Shown here: one piece after another, positions 36,023-44,705 of the stretch | How positions within the stretch are numbered: position 1 is the stretch's first letter | Layout: every line of letters begins with the position of its first letter | Origin: Pelagomonas calceolata | Lineage: Eukaryota; Sar; Pelagophyceae; Pelagomonadales; Pelagomonadaceae | Length of the DNA: 64,000 nucleotides | Reading direction: 5' to 3' | Assembly (NCBI GenBank): GCA_918797485.1 | Contig: CAKKNE010000002.1 | Span: 4,058,501-4,122,500 of the forward strand | Made by a program: the position numbers and the translations under genes | The notes under the pieces: generated by a model | The model's database searches: none | The model's input: only the letters and a program-made list of their open reading frames with translations | What the model was told of the DNA's origin: nothing

Positions 36023-37651
36023 CTACTGACGGGGGCGGCGCGGCGGGCGTGCTGCGGCGTCCTCGGCCTGCTCCCGCCGGTAGGCGGCCCGGATCTTCTC
36101 TAGCTCGAGGTCCGCGGCCAGCTTCTTGATGTCCCGGCGCATCTCCGCGATGTCGCGGCCGGTGAACCACGCCTCGAAGTCGTGGTCGCGGAAGTCCAGG
36201 GAGACGTCCCGCCCGTTGACGGCGAGCGGTGCGCCTCGACACACGGCTCGCGTGAGGAACTCCTGGGCGTAGCGTAGCGCGTAGAGACCGGAGTCGGCCG
36301 AGTTCATCTGCTGCGGGACCTTGGGCCTCGCCAGCAGCAGGTCCGCCGGGTTCATGATGGCGCTGCCCGCCCGCGGCCCCGCCCAGAGCGTGAACGGCTC
36401 CTCGCCCGCGTGCCGCTTGCGCCACTCCATCTCTAGGAAACAGCGCAGCCACTTCTCGATCTTTCTCGCGCTGTGCAGCGAGGAGCCGCGCGAGTCCATA
36501 TGGATAACGCAGGGCCGCGCCGGGCCATCCTCGTGGTCGGCCGAGTCTACGGTGGGGTAGATGTGGCCCGCGATGGCGCGCTTCGCCAGCTCGCCCGGGT
36601 GGCAGACGATCGCCAGGCTCCAGTGCAGGTCCTCGACGACGGGCACGAGGAGGAACTTCTTTGCGAAGACGTCGACGCCGCGCGTCCAGCGCTCCACGCG
36701 TTCGTTGCCCGCGCTAAGCATCGTGAAAAAATCCGAGGGGAATGCGTGCACGGCGGACGCCATGTTGCCGAAGTCCGGATCTTCGGCGAGCGGCGAGCGG
36801 CGGGCGTCGGCGACGATGACCTTGAGGTAGAAGTCCACGAGCTTTTCGTTGAGGTACCCGCCCGGCTCGAGGCGGCGCAGGTCGCCCCTCGTGACGACGA
36901 TGCTGTCGCTGGCCGCCACGCCGGGCGGGTACTGGAAGACCAGCGTCGGGTCCGTCTCCGCGGGCCCCGCGCGCGTCGCGCGCGTCCGCCGTGCCGCCGG
37001 CGGCGACACGACGGCCAGATCGCCCGGCCGCTGCGCCTCGAGCGCCTCCAAGCGCGCCTTCAACCGCTGCGTCGCCTCGTGTTCCGCCGTCAGCCGCCGC
37101 TTGGCGTCGCGGACCTCGCCCTCCAGGTTCCGAATCCGCGCGTTCTGCGCGTCGAGCACCGGACCCAGCACGACGAAGGGACACGCTTGCTCATGGGCTG
37201 CGACTTCAAGGCGGCTCCCGACGAACGCGCAGCGCGCGCACTTGGATGGCTTGCACGGGCAGTTCGCCTCGTGAGCCTCGAGGTCGCCGAGGGCGCTCCA
37301 TGCTTCACAGCCGCGCGCCGCGTATCTGCAGGGGACCGACTGCGCGTCGATGATCTGCTGGACCGCGATGTTCGGGACGAGGACCGCCGCGATGTTGCCC
37401 TCGCGGACGGTGAGGCGCGTCCCGGTGAGCGGGTCCGTTCGATTCTCCGAGAGCCACGCCGTGATGCAGCCTTTGCAGTACGTGTTCCCGAGGGGCTTCA
37501 CGAAGACCGGCTCGTCGAACGGCCCGAGGCACATCGAGCAGCACAGATGCTGGCGCTTCCGGCGGCCCTCCTCGCCCTGGGCCTCAAAGGCTGCCTCCAG
37601 CCGCTGGCGCTTCGACGGGGGTGCTTCCGCTGCGTCGGCGGCGTCGGCCAT
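36023..37651 (-). CDS. RING/U-box-TRAF finger protein fused to an Ulp1/SENP domain with Cys-to-Ser change
   Basis: A 542-residue protein. Residues 36-75 form a RING-like finger (CCSMCLGPF ... CKGCITAWL). TRAF-type fingers follow at 105-155 (CRYAARGCEAW, CPCKPSKCARC, HEQACPF), then a coiled coil (170-205). The C-terminal half is a C48 (SUMO protease) fold: GDLRRLEPGGYLNEKLVDFYL, His343 in DLHWSLAI, Asp386 in IHMDSRG and the Gln site PQQMN (about 447-450). In the usual PQQMNGSDCG block this protein has PQQMNSADSG, so Ser454 replaces the catalytic Cys (codon 36290-36292, TCC). Likely a SUMO- or NEDD8-binding pseudoprotease joined to an E3. Confidence 0.85.
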   Translation of the reverse strand: MADAADAAEAPPSKRQRLEAAFEAQGEEGRRKRQHLCCSMCLGPFDEPVFVKPLGNTYCKGCITAWLSENRTDPLTGTRLTVREGNIAAVLVPNIAVQQIIDAQSVPCRYAARGCEAWSALGDLEAHEANCPCKPSKCARCAFVGSRLEVAAHEQACPFVVLGPVLDAQNARIRNLEGEVRDAKRRLTAEHEATQRLKARLEALEAQRPGDLAVVSPPAARRTRATRAGPAETDPTLVFQYPPGVAASDSIVVTRGDLRRLEPGGYLNEKLVDFYLKVIVADARRSPLAEDPDFGNMASAVHAFPSDFFTMLSAGNERVERWTRGVDVFAKKFLLVPVVEDLHWSLAIVCHPGELAKRAIAGHIYPTVDSADHEDGPARPCVIHMDSRGSSLHSARKIEKWLRCFLEMEWRKRHAGEEPFTLWAGPRAGSAIMNPADLLLARPKVPQQMNSADSGLYALRYAQEFLTRAVCRGAPLAVNGRDVSLDFRDHDFEAWFTGRDIAEMRRDIKKLAADLELEKIRAAYRREQAEDAAARPPRRPRQ

Positions 37652-37824
37652 CTCTGAGGCTGATCTCTATGCTGAGAGCCTTTTCAACAATTCAACAAAG
37701 CTCGTCTCCCCTTGCGCGCCGATGCTCCCACGCTTCCAGCGCGCTGCCACGGAACAGATGCGGTACCAGAGACAACCTTTTTGTCCTGTTTTGCCGGTGA
37801 ATTACAAAGCGTTCCAAAGCCCGA

Positions 37825-37849
37825 GCTTAGCGTCCGGTAAGACACTAGG
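37825..37849. promoter_or_regulatory. Promoter palindrome copy 10 (tandem intergenic 37652-38105)
   Basis: On the minus strand CCTAGTGTCTTACCGG then ACGCTAAGC. It lies 174 bp upstream of the RING-Ulp1 start. The intergenic also holds a dispersed 76-bp repeat (37867-37942) and boundary motif copy 2 (37999-38020). Confidence 0.6.
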
Positions 37850-37866
37850 AGCTTGGTCCTAGTCCA

Positions 37867-37942
37867 CAGCCGGACGGGTGGGCCCGGGGGGAGCGGGAGG
37901 GGTACGGGGAACCCCGCGACGTAAATAGCCTGAGCCTGAGCC
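37867..37942. repeat. Dispersed 76-bp repeat, copy 1
   Basis: Begins CAGCCGGACGGGTGGGCCC and ends with tandem CCTGAG units. It matches 50944-51019 with four differences in 76 bp. A further run of CCTGAG units follows at 37950-37967. Both copies sit immediately upstream of a promoter palindrome. Confidence 0.85.
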
Positions 37943-37998
37943 GATGACTAGCCTGAGCCTGAGCCTGAATCGGCGACGCGCGGTGTCTCCCCCAAACC

Positions 37999-38020
37999 CA
38001 CTAGTCCTAGCACCGTAACA
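37999..38020 (-). terminator. 3' boundary motif copy 2
   Basis: Inverted and identical over 22 bases to 15777-15798. It lies about 86 bp after the stop codon of the minus gene at 38106 and 150 bp from promoter palindrome copy 10. Confidence 0.4.
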
Positions 38021-38105
38021 ATAGGACGCTCATCTTAGCTTAGATCCTTGGCTTGGTAGAGACCCAACCGGCGCCGACGACGAAAGCAATACAACAACAC
38101 TAGAA

Positions 38106-39254
38106 TTAGCACCCGCTCCCCCGCGCGTCCACGGCGAGCACGTCGACGACGACGCCGCCGCGGTGCAAGATCCAATGATCATGTAAATTCACGCAGGGGT
38201 CGCAGTGCGACGGGTACAGGCGCAGCTTCGCGCCCACTGCTAAATCGTCGCCCGCCTCGAGATCCAAAATGCCGTGCTCGTCGCCGCCGCTTCGGTACGG
38301 CCTGTTACCCTCCACATCTGGCGGCCCGGCGACGAGGTCAACGGCCTTCGACCCTGCGTCGACGACGCATCGATTCGGTGCTGGCCGCGAGAGGACCGTC
38401 GTCAACACTTCGAGAGCTCTCTCAAAAACAATTTCGTGCTCTATTGAACCATACTGGAGGTCCATGACACAAAACGAGCCAGGTTGGACCTCGTCGAACA
38501 CACCGCTGTCCCTATCTGCGGCTAAGGTACCGGTGCCGCCGCCCGTGATTACGAATTCGGCCAGCCCCGCAGCACTCAGAGCATTTCGGACCTCGCGGAC
38601 GGCGTCGGCCACATCAGCGACCGCCTCCCGTCGTTCTGCCTTCGAAGGCACGTGCTGCAATAGCCCGTGGTAGCAGTGGCAGCCCGCGAACCTCAGATTC
38701 TTTAACCGTGAGATTTGTAATGCTAAAGGCGCCGCTTCGGATGGTGAAACGCCGCAGCGGCGCTGGCCCACGTCGACCTCGACGTACGCATCTACTATCA
38801 CATCGTCGTCCAGCGCGAGATTTAAATCGGTCGCCTGGGCCCAGAAGTCGTCGATCAGCACGCCAACTCGACCACTGCTTTTTTTTGCGGCCGCCGCGAC
38901 GCGTTCGATTTTATCCGCACCGACGACCTCATTCGTGAGCAAGACGTCACCGACGCCCGCGTCCACAGCAGCCTCGAGCTCACTTACGGTCTGGGCGCAG
39001 ACGCCCGCCGCGTGCACGTCCAGCAGCTCGAGCTGCCTTTTCGCGAGCGCTCCCGACTTATGAGCCTTCATGTGGGGTCGCGCGCGCACGCCGGTGAGGG
39101 CGACTGCTGATTTTAACGTCTCGCAGTTGCGCTCGAAGGCGTCGGCGTCGAGCAATAAAGCCGGCGTCGCGACGTCGTGCAGTTTCTGTCCGATTACCGC
39201 GGGCGGCTTCGCGAGGGCGCGCGCGCCGGTTACGAGGAGCGCTATGAGGCGCAT
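38106..39254 (-). CDS. D-threonine aldolase / D-serine dehydratase-like PLP enzyme
   Basis: From MRLIALLVTGARALAKPP (39254, a likely leader peptide) the product is 382 residues, typical for this alanine-racemase-fold family. The PLP Lys is in VRARPHMKAHKSG (about residue 56). The family's C-terminal metal site is present as PSHCDPCVNLHDHW. Strand motifs DVLLTNEVV and YVEVDVGQRRCGV fit the barrel. Such enzymes cleave D-threonine or dehydrate D-serine; which one cannot be told. The in-frame ATG at 39305 would precede a non-leader sequence. Confidence 0.9.
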   Translation of the reverse strand: MRLIALLVTGARALAKPPAVIGQKLHDVATPALLLDADAFERNCETLKSAVALTGVRARPHMKAHKSGALAKRQLELLDVHAAGVCAQTVSELEAAVDAGVGDVLLTNEVVGADKIERVAAAAKKSSGRVGVLIDDFWAQATDLNLALDDDVIVDAYVEVDVGQRRCGVSPSEAAPLALQISRLKNLRFAGCHCYHGLLQHVPSKAERREAVADVADAVREVRNALSAAGLAEFVITGGGTGTLAADRDSGVFDEVQPGSFCVMDLQYGSIEHEIVFERALEVLTTVLSRPAPNRCVVDAGSKAVDLVAGPPDVEGNRPYRSGGDEHGILDLEAGDDLAVGAKLRLYPSHCDPCVNLHDHWILHRGGVVVDVLAVDARGSGC

Positions 39255-39472
39255 CGCTTGTATGCTCTCTGGCAGCCTCCGGTAGCCGCTGCAGGCCGCG
39301 CACAACTATGCTCTCAGAAGGGAGATGGCTCTCCGGGCTTTTCTAGCCGTTTTGGCTGATCGGAGTTGACGTGCTTGGCTCGGTGGTGTCGGAATGTGTC
39401 CGAACCGTAGCTGCACGGCTCCAGATGCACAGCTGCGGCGAGATAGAGCTAGCTCCGCCGGAGGGCCTGCTT

Positions 39473-39494
39473 GCTAGTGTCTTAAGCCGCTAGC
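39473..39494. promoter_or_regulatory. Promoter palindrome copy 11 (intergenic 39255-39688)
   Basis: GCTAGTGTCTTAAG then CCGCTAGC, 219 bp from the aldolase-like gene and 195 bp from eL34. A second imperfect inverted repeat (GCTAATT ... AATTAGC) with an inner CGCTAGCG lies at about 39618-39650, nearer eL34. Confidence 0.65.
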
Positions 39495-39688
39495 TTCGGA
39501 CGCTTGAAAGCAGTCCAGCGAGGCCAGCGAGGGGTGTGGCGGCCGACGTAGCCATCTGGAGAGGCGTTCGCGGTGTAAAAATAGTCGCCATCGCCGGCAA
39601 GGCCAAGCCCATCGCCGTGCTAATTTGCCGCTAGCGCAGCGACAATTAGCCAGCCGCAGCCAGCGAAAGCACCTCATCCAAAGCAGCG

Positions 39689-40033
39689 ATGAAGGACGTC
39701 CGGGTCACTTTCTCGCGGCGCCACGCCTACGCGACGAAGAGCAATGTGCTCAAGGTCGTCAAGACGCCGGGCGGCCGCCTCGTCGGCGCCTACCGGAGCA
39801 AGAAGCGCCAGGGCCCGAAGTGCGGCGACTGCGGCACGCCGCTGCCGGGCATCAAGCACCTCTCGTCGTTCGCCTACAAAAACACGCACAAGCGCGAGCG
39901 CACCGTCTCGCGCGCGTACGGCGGCAGCCGCTGCGCCAAGTGCGTGCGGCAACGCGTCGTCCGGGCGTTTCTCATCGAGGAGCAGAAGATCGTCAAGCAG
40001 ATGATGATCGAGAAGCAGAAGAAGACGAAGTAA
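39689..40033 (+). CDS. RPL34: 60S ribosomal protein eL34
   Basis: A 114-residue basic protein matching eL34 along its length. It has the N-terminal TFSRRHAYATKSN, the PKCGDCGTPLPGI and SRCAKCVRQRVVRAFL Cys pairs that bind zinc, and a Lys/Gln-rich tail. It is part of the large cytosolic ribosomal subunit. Start context GCAGCGATGAAGG. Confidence 0.97.
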   Translation: MKDVRVTFSRRHAYATKSNVLKVVKTPGGRLVGAYRSKKRQGPKCGDCGTPLPGIKHLSSFAYKNTHKRERTVSRAYGGSRCAKCVRQRVVRAFLIEEQKIVKQMMIEKQKKTK

Positions 40034-40346
40034 GCGGCCGCCGAAAGGCGGGCGCATCTCGTTAAATTTGTGTCTCTCTCTACTCGCAGTGTCTCCTCTC
40101 CCCCCTCCTCTCCTCGACGGCGTCGCGGGGAAGCGTCGCGGCGCAGTCGTCGAAGGAACTCCCCGGGGGAGCGCGGCGGAACGTCGGGCCGGCGCACGTG
40201 CCGGCGCGACTCCATCATCTGGACCTGCGCTCCCAGCGGGCAGCCCAGGACCCGCTCTCGCTGTAGTGCGACTACTGGGGCCGGGAGACATACGCGCCAC
40301 CTAGACGCCGTCGACGCGACTACCAAAGACTAGTAGAGTCGAACCC
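40034..40346. other. Convergent intergenic region after eL34
   Basis: No gene is supported. It is rich in CTCTCC runs at 40075-40110, and ends with GACGCCGTCGACGCGA then a nearby GACTAGT (40302-40332), a combination that recurs after the GNAT gene at 43188-43211. Confidence 0.4.
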
Positions 40347-42026
40347 TTACGCCTTCTCAAGAAACTCCTTCACGACCTTGGCGTGGTCGTAGCCAAACGT
40401 GACGCAGTCGGGGAAGGCCACGCCCGTGCGGTAGTTGCCCATCACATATAAGCCCGGCGTCTCGGCTTCGGCCTTCTCGAGCTGCTCGATGAGCGGCAGG
40501 TGCCCGAGCTCGTATTGCGGGATCGCCGTCGGCCAGAGCTTCACTCCCAAAATCTTGGGAGGCGGCGCGTCCGCATTCAGCAGCACCTGCCTGCACCCCT
40601 TGTCGACCTCGGCGACAATTTCTTCCTCCGACAGATCAGCAATCCCGACGTCTCGAGACCCGCCGATGTAGTTCAGCAGCACGTTGTAGTCCGCCGGGCA
40701 CCGTCCGGGAAATAGTGAAGAGGACCACAAGGTACCTAGCGTTCTGACACCCTCGGTCCGCGGATTCAACGACCCGAACCCAGGTAGATCTCGTAAGTTG
40801 CCAAACCCATTATCCAGCTCGATATCTCTGAACGCCGACTTGGGGTAGGCGACCGTGCAGGCGCAGACGGGCGGGTAGTACACGCCTTTCCTCTTGATAG
40901 TGTCGCGTACCTCCTCGACGAGCGGCAAAGCCGCGGGCAGGACGTTCTTCAGCACGTCGCCACCCAACTTATGGGCTGGTAAAGTAGACACTAAGGAGCG
41001 ACAGTCCACTATTCGTACACCGTCCGGTGTAGAAAAGGTAGCCTTGTAGCCCTTCGCCGATTTTTCAACAGACGTCAGTTCCCATTGTAGTTTCGCTTGA
41101 TCACCTAATTCGACAGCGATGGCGTTCGGTAGAGTGGATAAGCCCTTCCGGAAGCTCCCCGGATTGCCATATTCGAATTCCGGCCACCGCGGGTCCGGCG
41201 GCGCGGCTTTTCTTTCCTTGGTTAATTCGACCTGGCGCGCCAAACCGCCCCAGAACAAGCCGCCGAACTTGTTCCACTCGATATTGTATGAGTATCTTTC
41301 AATACGATTGATTTTTGGTAATGCCGCAGACATAGATAACGTCTCGGGATCTCCCGCGTACACGCCGCTCACGAACGGATCAATACATCTCAAAAACACC
41401 TCTTCACCCAATGTACGCGTGACCCACTCCCGGATCGTTTCCTCTTTATCGTCGGGTGGCGGCGGGTGGCCCAAAAAAGCACCTATGGCCGCCCTTATTT
41501 TCCCGGGCCACGTCAACAAATCACCAACTAATCCAAATTTCAAAACACCGTTCGGCCCAAACACCAATTCGAGCTGGCCCTTGGGGCCCTTGCCGCCCTG
41601 GCCCTTTGGCAGAGGGTGGAGCTTCCCGTTATGGTTGACCCACGGCGGTAGCGACTCATCCGCAAAAACCAACTCGTCACTAATACCGAGTTCGTAGGCG
41701 ATCCTTACGATCGACGGCTGCGTCGCGAAGGAATTAGGCCCTTCCTCCCACGTGAAGCCGTCTTCGGTGGTATGTGATTTCACGTTTCCGCCCAGGTAGT
41801 CCCGCTGTTCCGCCAGTAAACAGTCTACATTGTTCACTTTGAGGTTGTGGGCTAACGTACAGCCCGAGATGCCGCCGCCCACCACCAGACAGTCCGTCTC
41901 GATCGTCTGCGGCGGTTCGACGGGCGCGGCGTGCAGCGCCCTACTCTGGCGTACACGTAGAGGTGCCTGGAGCGCTGTCGCCAAAGCGAGGACGCATGCG
42001 GCTGCGAGCTGCCGCCGCGCGGGCAT
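40347..42026 (-). CDS. Protoporphyrinogen IX oxidase, plastid type
   Basis: A 559-residue protein. The leader MPARRQLAAACVLALATALQAPLRV looks like a signal plus transit peptide. The FAD-binding start is VVGGGISGCTLAHNL (about 49-63), and the family blocks EEGPNSF, GEEVFLRCIDPFVSGVYAGDP and GLYVMGNYRTGVAFPDC are present. It oxidises protoporphyrinogen IX to protoporphyrin IX, the last shared step of haem and chlorophyll synthesis, in the plastid. Length and motifs are complete. Confidence 0.96.
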   Translation of the reverse strand: MPARRQLAAACVLALATALQAPLRVRQSRALHAAPVEPPQTIETDCLVVGGGISGCTLAHNLKVNNVDCLLAEQRDYLGGNVKSHTTEDGFTWEEGPNSFATQPSIVRIAYELGISDELVFADESLPPWVNHNGKLHPLPKGQGGKGPKGQLELVFGPNGVLKFGLVGDLLTWPGKIRAAIGAFLGHPPPPDDKEETIREWVTRTLGEEVFLRCIDPFVSGVYAGDPETLSMSAALPKINRIERYSYNIEWNKFGGLFWGGLARQVELTKERKAAPPDPRWPEFEYGNPGSFRKGLSTLPNAIAVELGDQAKLQWELTSVEKSAKGYKATFSTPDGVRIVDCRSLVSTLPAHKLGGDVLKNVLPAALPLVEEVRDTIKRKGVYYPPVCACTVAYPKSAFRDIELDNGFGNLRDLPGFGSLNPRTEGVRTLGTLWSSSLFPGRCPADYNVLLNYIGGSRDVGIADLSEEEIVAEVDKGCRQVLLNADAPPPKILGVKLWPTAIPQYELGHLPLIEQLEKAEAETPGLYVMGNYRTGVAFPDCVTFGYDHAKVVKEFLEKA

Positions 42027-42485
42027 GGCTATAGCTGCTCAGCTTTGCTTGTAGTTGCTCAGGTACGTCACCGCTCGCGTTTCAGCCGATGGTGCGTCGC
42101 GGATGCAGTATGCGCACACGACTGACCACAAAAATGCAATCTCTGATGCAGCAGCGGTACAGCACACGCAATAGATCCAATGCCTCCACTGCTACATTAG
42201 CATACCCGCACGCAACGTCACTGCCAGCACGGATGTTACGGAGCGGTCGGAAAGGTCCGTTGGAACCGCAACGGGTCGCTCTCGCCTTTGAATCCGCGGG
42301 GCGAGACGGCCTGCTTGCGGCATGCCAGTGAGTCTGGCTGCTGCGCTATACTGGTGTGTACGAGCGTCTATTAATCGTCGCGCGCGCTCATACGAGCCAT
42401 TTTCACACGTGCACCAACTTGCAGACAGTCGCTGCGGTGCTGCACAAGCTGCACACACTTAGCCACACTCACTGCACCTGAAAGC

Positions 42486-43157
42486 ATGCGCCTATACGTC
42501 CTCGCAGCGGTACTGCTGCTGCAACACACGCATGCGCTCACCTTCCCCAAGTTCGAAGTGCAGAAGAAGGCGCCGCCGCCCGCGCCTGCGCCCGCGCCGT
42601 TCTCGCTCTTCGGCCCAACGATCCGCAAGGCCCAGATCGCGGACCTCGAGCCCCTCGCCGAGACACGGTTACAAGCAAGCCCGTTCGCGGCGGGCTACGC
42701 CATCGCGTCGCGAAAGGAAGCCGGCGAGAAGCTCAGCGACTTATTTTGCAGAGGTATTGAAAAGGGCGACACGGTCTGCTACCTAGCCGTGGAGAACGAT
42801 GATATCATCGGGAGCTGCGACGTCACGGTGCGCAAGCGCTTGGGGAGAGGGCTGCCGAAGCATGCCTACCTCAAGAACCTATTCGTGGATGAAGCGTATA
42901 GAAGGCGAGGTATTGGTGGGAAGTTAGTAGCAGCGTGCGCGGAGGAAGCAAGGCGCTGGGACGTGTGTACGCTGGCTCTCGAGGTCGAGAACGACAATGA
43001 CCAAGCAGCTAGACTGTACGAGCGCCTCGGCTTCGAAGAAAAGGCGTCGCTGGCGTCCTTCGAGAGCCTGTGGCGCTTCGAGACGTTCTTTTATGGAAGG
43101 TCGATCCTCTGGAAGGCCAACGACGGCGTCCGTTCTTCGCGGGGGGCGTGGTTCTAG
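42486..43157 (+). CDS. GNAT family N-acetyltransferase, plastid-targeted
   Basis: A 223-residue protein. MRLYVLAAVLLLQHTHALTFPKFE is a signal peptide followed by a transit-like Pro/Ala region. The GNAT fold starts at about 48 (IRKAQIADLEPLAE). Motif A is LFVDEAYRRRGIGGKLVAAC (about 138-157) with the R-R-x-G-I-G acetyl-CoA loop, and motif B is ARLYERLGFEE. Plastid GNATs acetylate protein N-termini or Lys; the substrate here is unknown. The upstream gap 42027-42485 lacks the promoter palindrome and shows no other feature. Confidence 0.88.
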   Translation: MRLYVLAAVLLLQHTHALTFPKFEVQKKAPPPAPAPAPFSLFGPTIRKAQIADLEPLAETRLQASPFAAGYAIASRKEAGEKLSDLFCRGIEKGDTVCYLAVENDDIIGSCDVTVRKRLGRGLPKHAYLKNLFVDEAYRRRGIGGKLVAACAEEARRWDVCTLALEVENDNDQAARLYERLGFEEKASLASFESLWRFETFFYGRSILWKANDGVRSSRGAWF

Positions 43158-43162
43158 GCCCT

Positions 43163-43269
43163 CGGTCGCGGCGACGGCGTGCCCGTGACGCCGTCGACGC
43201 GAAGACTAGTGAGGCGCCGTCGACGCTAGGGGCCGGTCGCGGCGACGGCGTGCCCGTGGAAGACTAGTG
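43163..43269. repeat. Compound direct repeat after the GNAT gene
   Basis: A 25-bp unit starting CGGTCGCGGCGACGGCG is perfect at 43163-43187 and 43234-43258. GAAGACTAGTG occurs at 43201-43211 and 43259-43269. CGCCGTCGACGC occurs at 43189-43200 and 43215-43226. It lies just past the GNAT stop and before the end of the convergent DUF3223 gene. Confidence 0.8.
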
Positions 43270-43286
43270 TGTAACTGTTGTTAAGT

Positions 43287-44279
43287 CTAGTTCTTCGGCG
43301 GCCCGTAATGTCCCAACCCGCGGCCCGGGCGGCCCCGCCCACGCCCACGGCCGCGGCCCGCCGACCGGATGGACCGCCCGCGGCCCTTGCCTCGACCCCG
43401 TCCGCCCTTGCCGCCCTTGCCCCGCTTCGCCTCGCGCGCGGCCTCCCTTTTCGCGTCGGCATCTTTCCGATACGCGTCCTCGAGCTCCGGCGCCATCACG
43501 ACGACGGTCACGGCGGCGCCCTCGATCTCCACACAAGCACAAGCCTTCACGGCGCTCTCGTTATCATCAAAACGCGCGATCGCATAACCCTCGTCGTCGT
43601 TCAGGTCCACAAAACGCGGCACCGCAAACTCCGACAAAGCTTCCTTGATCTCTCCATATTGGATGGCCTGGCCCGACAAGCCATCAATGCGCACGTGGGC
43701 GCCTCGAGGTGGCGGGTCTCGCGCTTTTTTTTGAGGCGACTCCTTGTACTCGCGCGCGCCCATGGACTGCCTTCCCAAGGTCAGTGCCGACTTCGTGGAG
43801 TCTTTCGGGTAGAGCTCGTCGACGCACTTGCGGGCGGAGAAGCCCGCTCTTGAACCATCGGTCCGCTCGACAAAAAACGACTTCGTGTCCGGGTACTCTT
43901 GATTGATATCAAAACCGATCTTCGCCGCACCCGGCGCGAGTTTCTCGTTGGCCCCGGGGTGGCACGTCACCAACGCAAACAAGAAGAAGGCGTCCGCGCC
44001 CTCGGCGACGCCGCCGTCGATCTTTCGCTGGAGGGAAAGCACGTGGGCCCAGAGCTCGTCTCTATTCGCAAAGCGGCGGCCGGCTATTACTCTCACCTTC
44101 GCGGCGTCGTCGTCTTCTTCCTCTTCCGCGTCGGCTGGTGCTGGTGCTGGCGCTGGCGCCTCGCTCGCGGGTGCCGGCGCGGCGGCCGGCTCCGTGTCCG
44201 GTTCTTCCGTGCGCGCCTTCTTCGTGGCCGGTTCTTCCGTGCTATCGGCCGCTGCGTCTGTGGTGTCCATGGCACTCAT
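43287..44279 (-). CDS. DUF3223 (DCL) plus RRM and RGG-tail protein
   Basis: A 330-residue protein. The N-terminus is acidic and disordered. A DCL/DUF3223 domain lies at about 60-160 (FANRDELWAHVLSLQ ... FVTCHPGANEK-like core ... KSFFVERTDGSRAGFSARKCVDELYP), known from plant DCL rRNA-processing proteins and Pol V. An RRM-like fold follows (GAHVRIDGLSGQ ... DDEGYAIARFDD ... 190-255), and an RGG/RG-rich tail ends it. This suggests RNA binding in ribosome biogenesis or a La-related role. Met4 is an alternative start. Confidence 0.78.
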   Translation of the reverse strand: MSAMDTTDAAADSTEEPATKKARTEEPDTEPAAAPAPASEAPAPAPAPADAEEEEDDDAAKVRVIAGRRFANRDELWAHVLSLQRKIDGGVAEGADAFFLFALVTCHPGANEKLAPGAAKIGFDINQEYPDTKSFFVERTDGSRAGFSARKCVDELYPKDSTKSALTLGRQSMGAREYKESPQKKARDPPPRGAHVRIDGLSGQAIQYGEIKEALSEFAVPRFVDLNDDEGYAIARFDDNESAVKACACVEIEGAAVTVVVMAPELEDAYRKDADAKREAAREAKRGKGGKGGRGRGKGRGRSIRSAGRGRGRGRGRPGRGLGHYGPPKN

Positions 44280-44464
44280 CGCGCTGCGGCAAAGTTGTTG
44301 TGCTGTCCAGCGATTGATTGAATGCTTGCAAACCAGCCGCTACTAGCTGTCGTTTGCACCGGAAATAGTTCACGGGGGGTGTCAGTAATGTACGCACGTC
44401 CCCAAGTCCTCCTAGTGGCACTATTGTGATCGCTAGAGGCAAAAAACGCTACGGAGAGCTGCTT

Positions 44465-44489
44465 GCTAGTGTCTTTACAGGCCGCTAGG
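44465..44489. promoter_or_regulatory. Promoter palindrome copy 12 (intergenic 44280-44705)
   Basis: GCTAGTGTCTTTACAGG then CCGCTAGG, 186 bp from the DUF3223 gene and 216 bp from the WWE/UIM gene. An 18-bp tandem repeat (CAGTGGTGCTGCCGCTCG) follows at 44581-44618. Confidence 0.65.
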
Positions 44490-44705
44490 CCGAAAAAATA
44501 ATTAGTGGATTGCGGGCCGAGCGCGCACGATCCGGCCGGGGCTGGCCCGGTAGTGGTTGATCCGAGCTCGGCGGTCGTCACAGTGGTGCTGCCGCTCGCA
44601 CAGTGGTGCTGCCGCTCGCCCCCAGTCTGTTTCAGGGTGTGGGGGCTGCCTACTCCTCACTTGCGATCCGGGCCCCGGGGAGCGCCGTCGTCGAGGCAGG
44701 CCACG

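Noticed and set aside
43518-43535. GATCTCCACACAAG resembling an introner end
   Set aside because: It encodes normal RRM residues (CVEIEG), lacks the CAG end and has no partner terminus.
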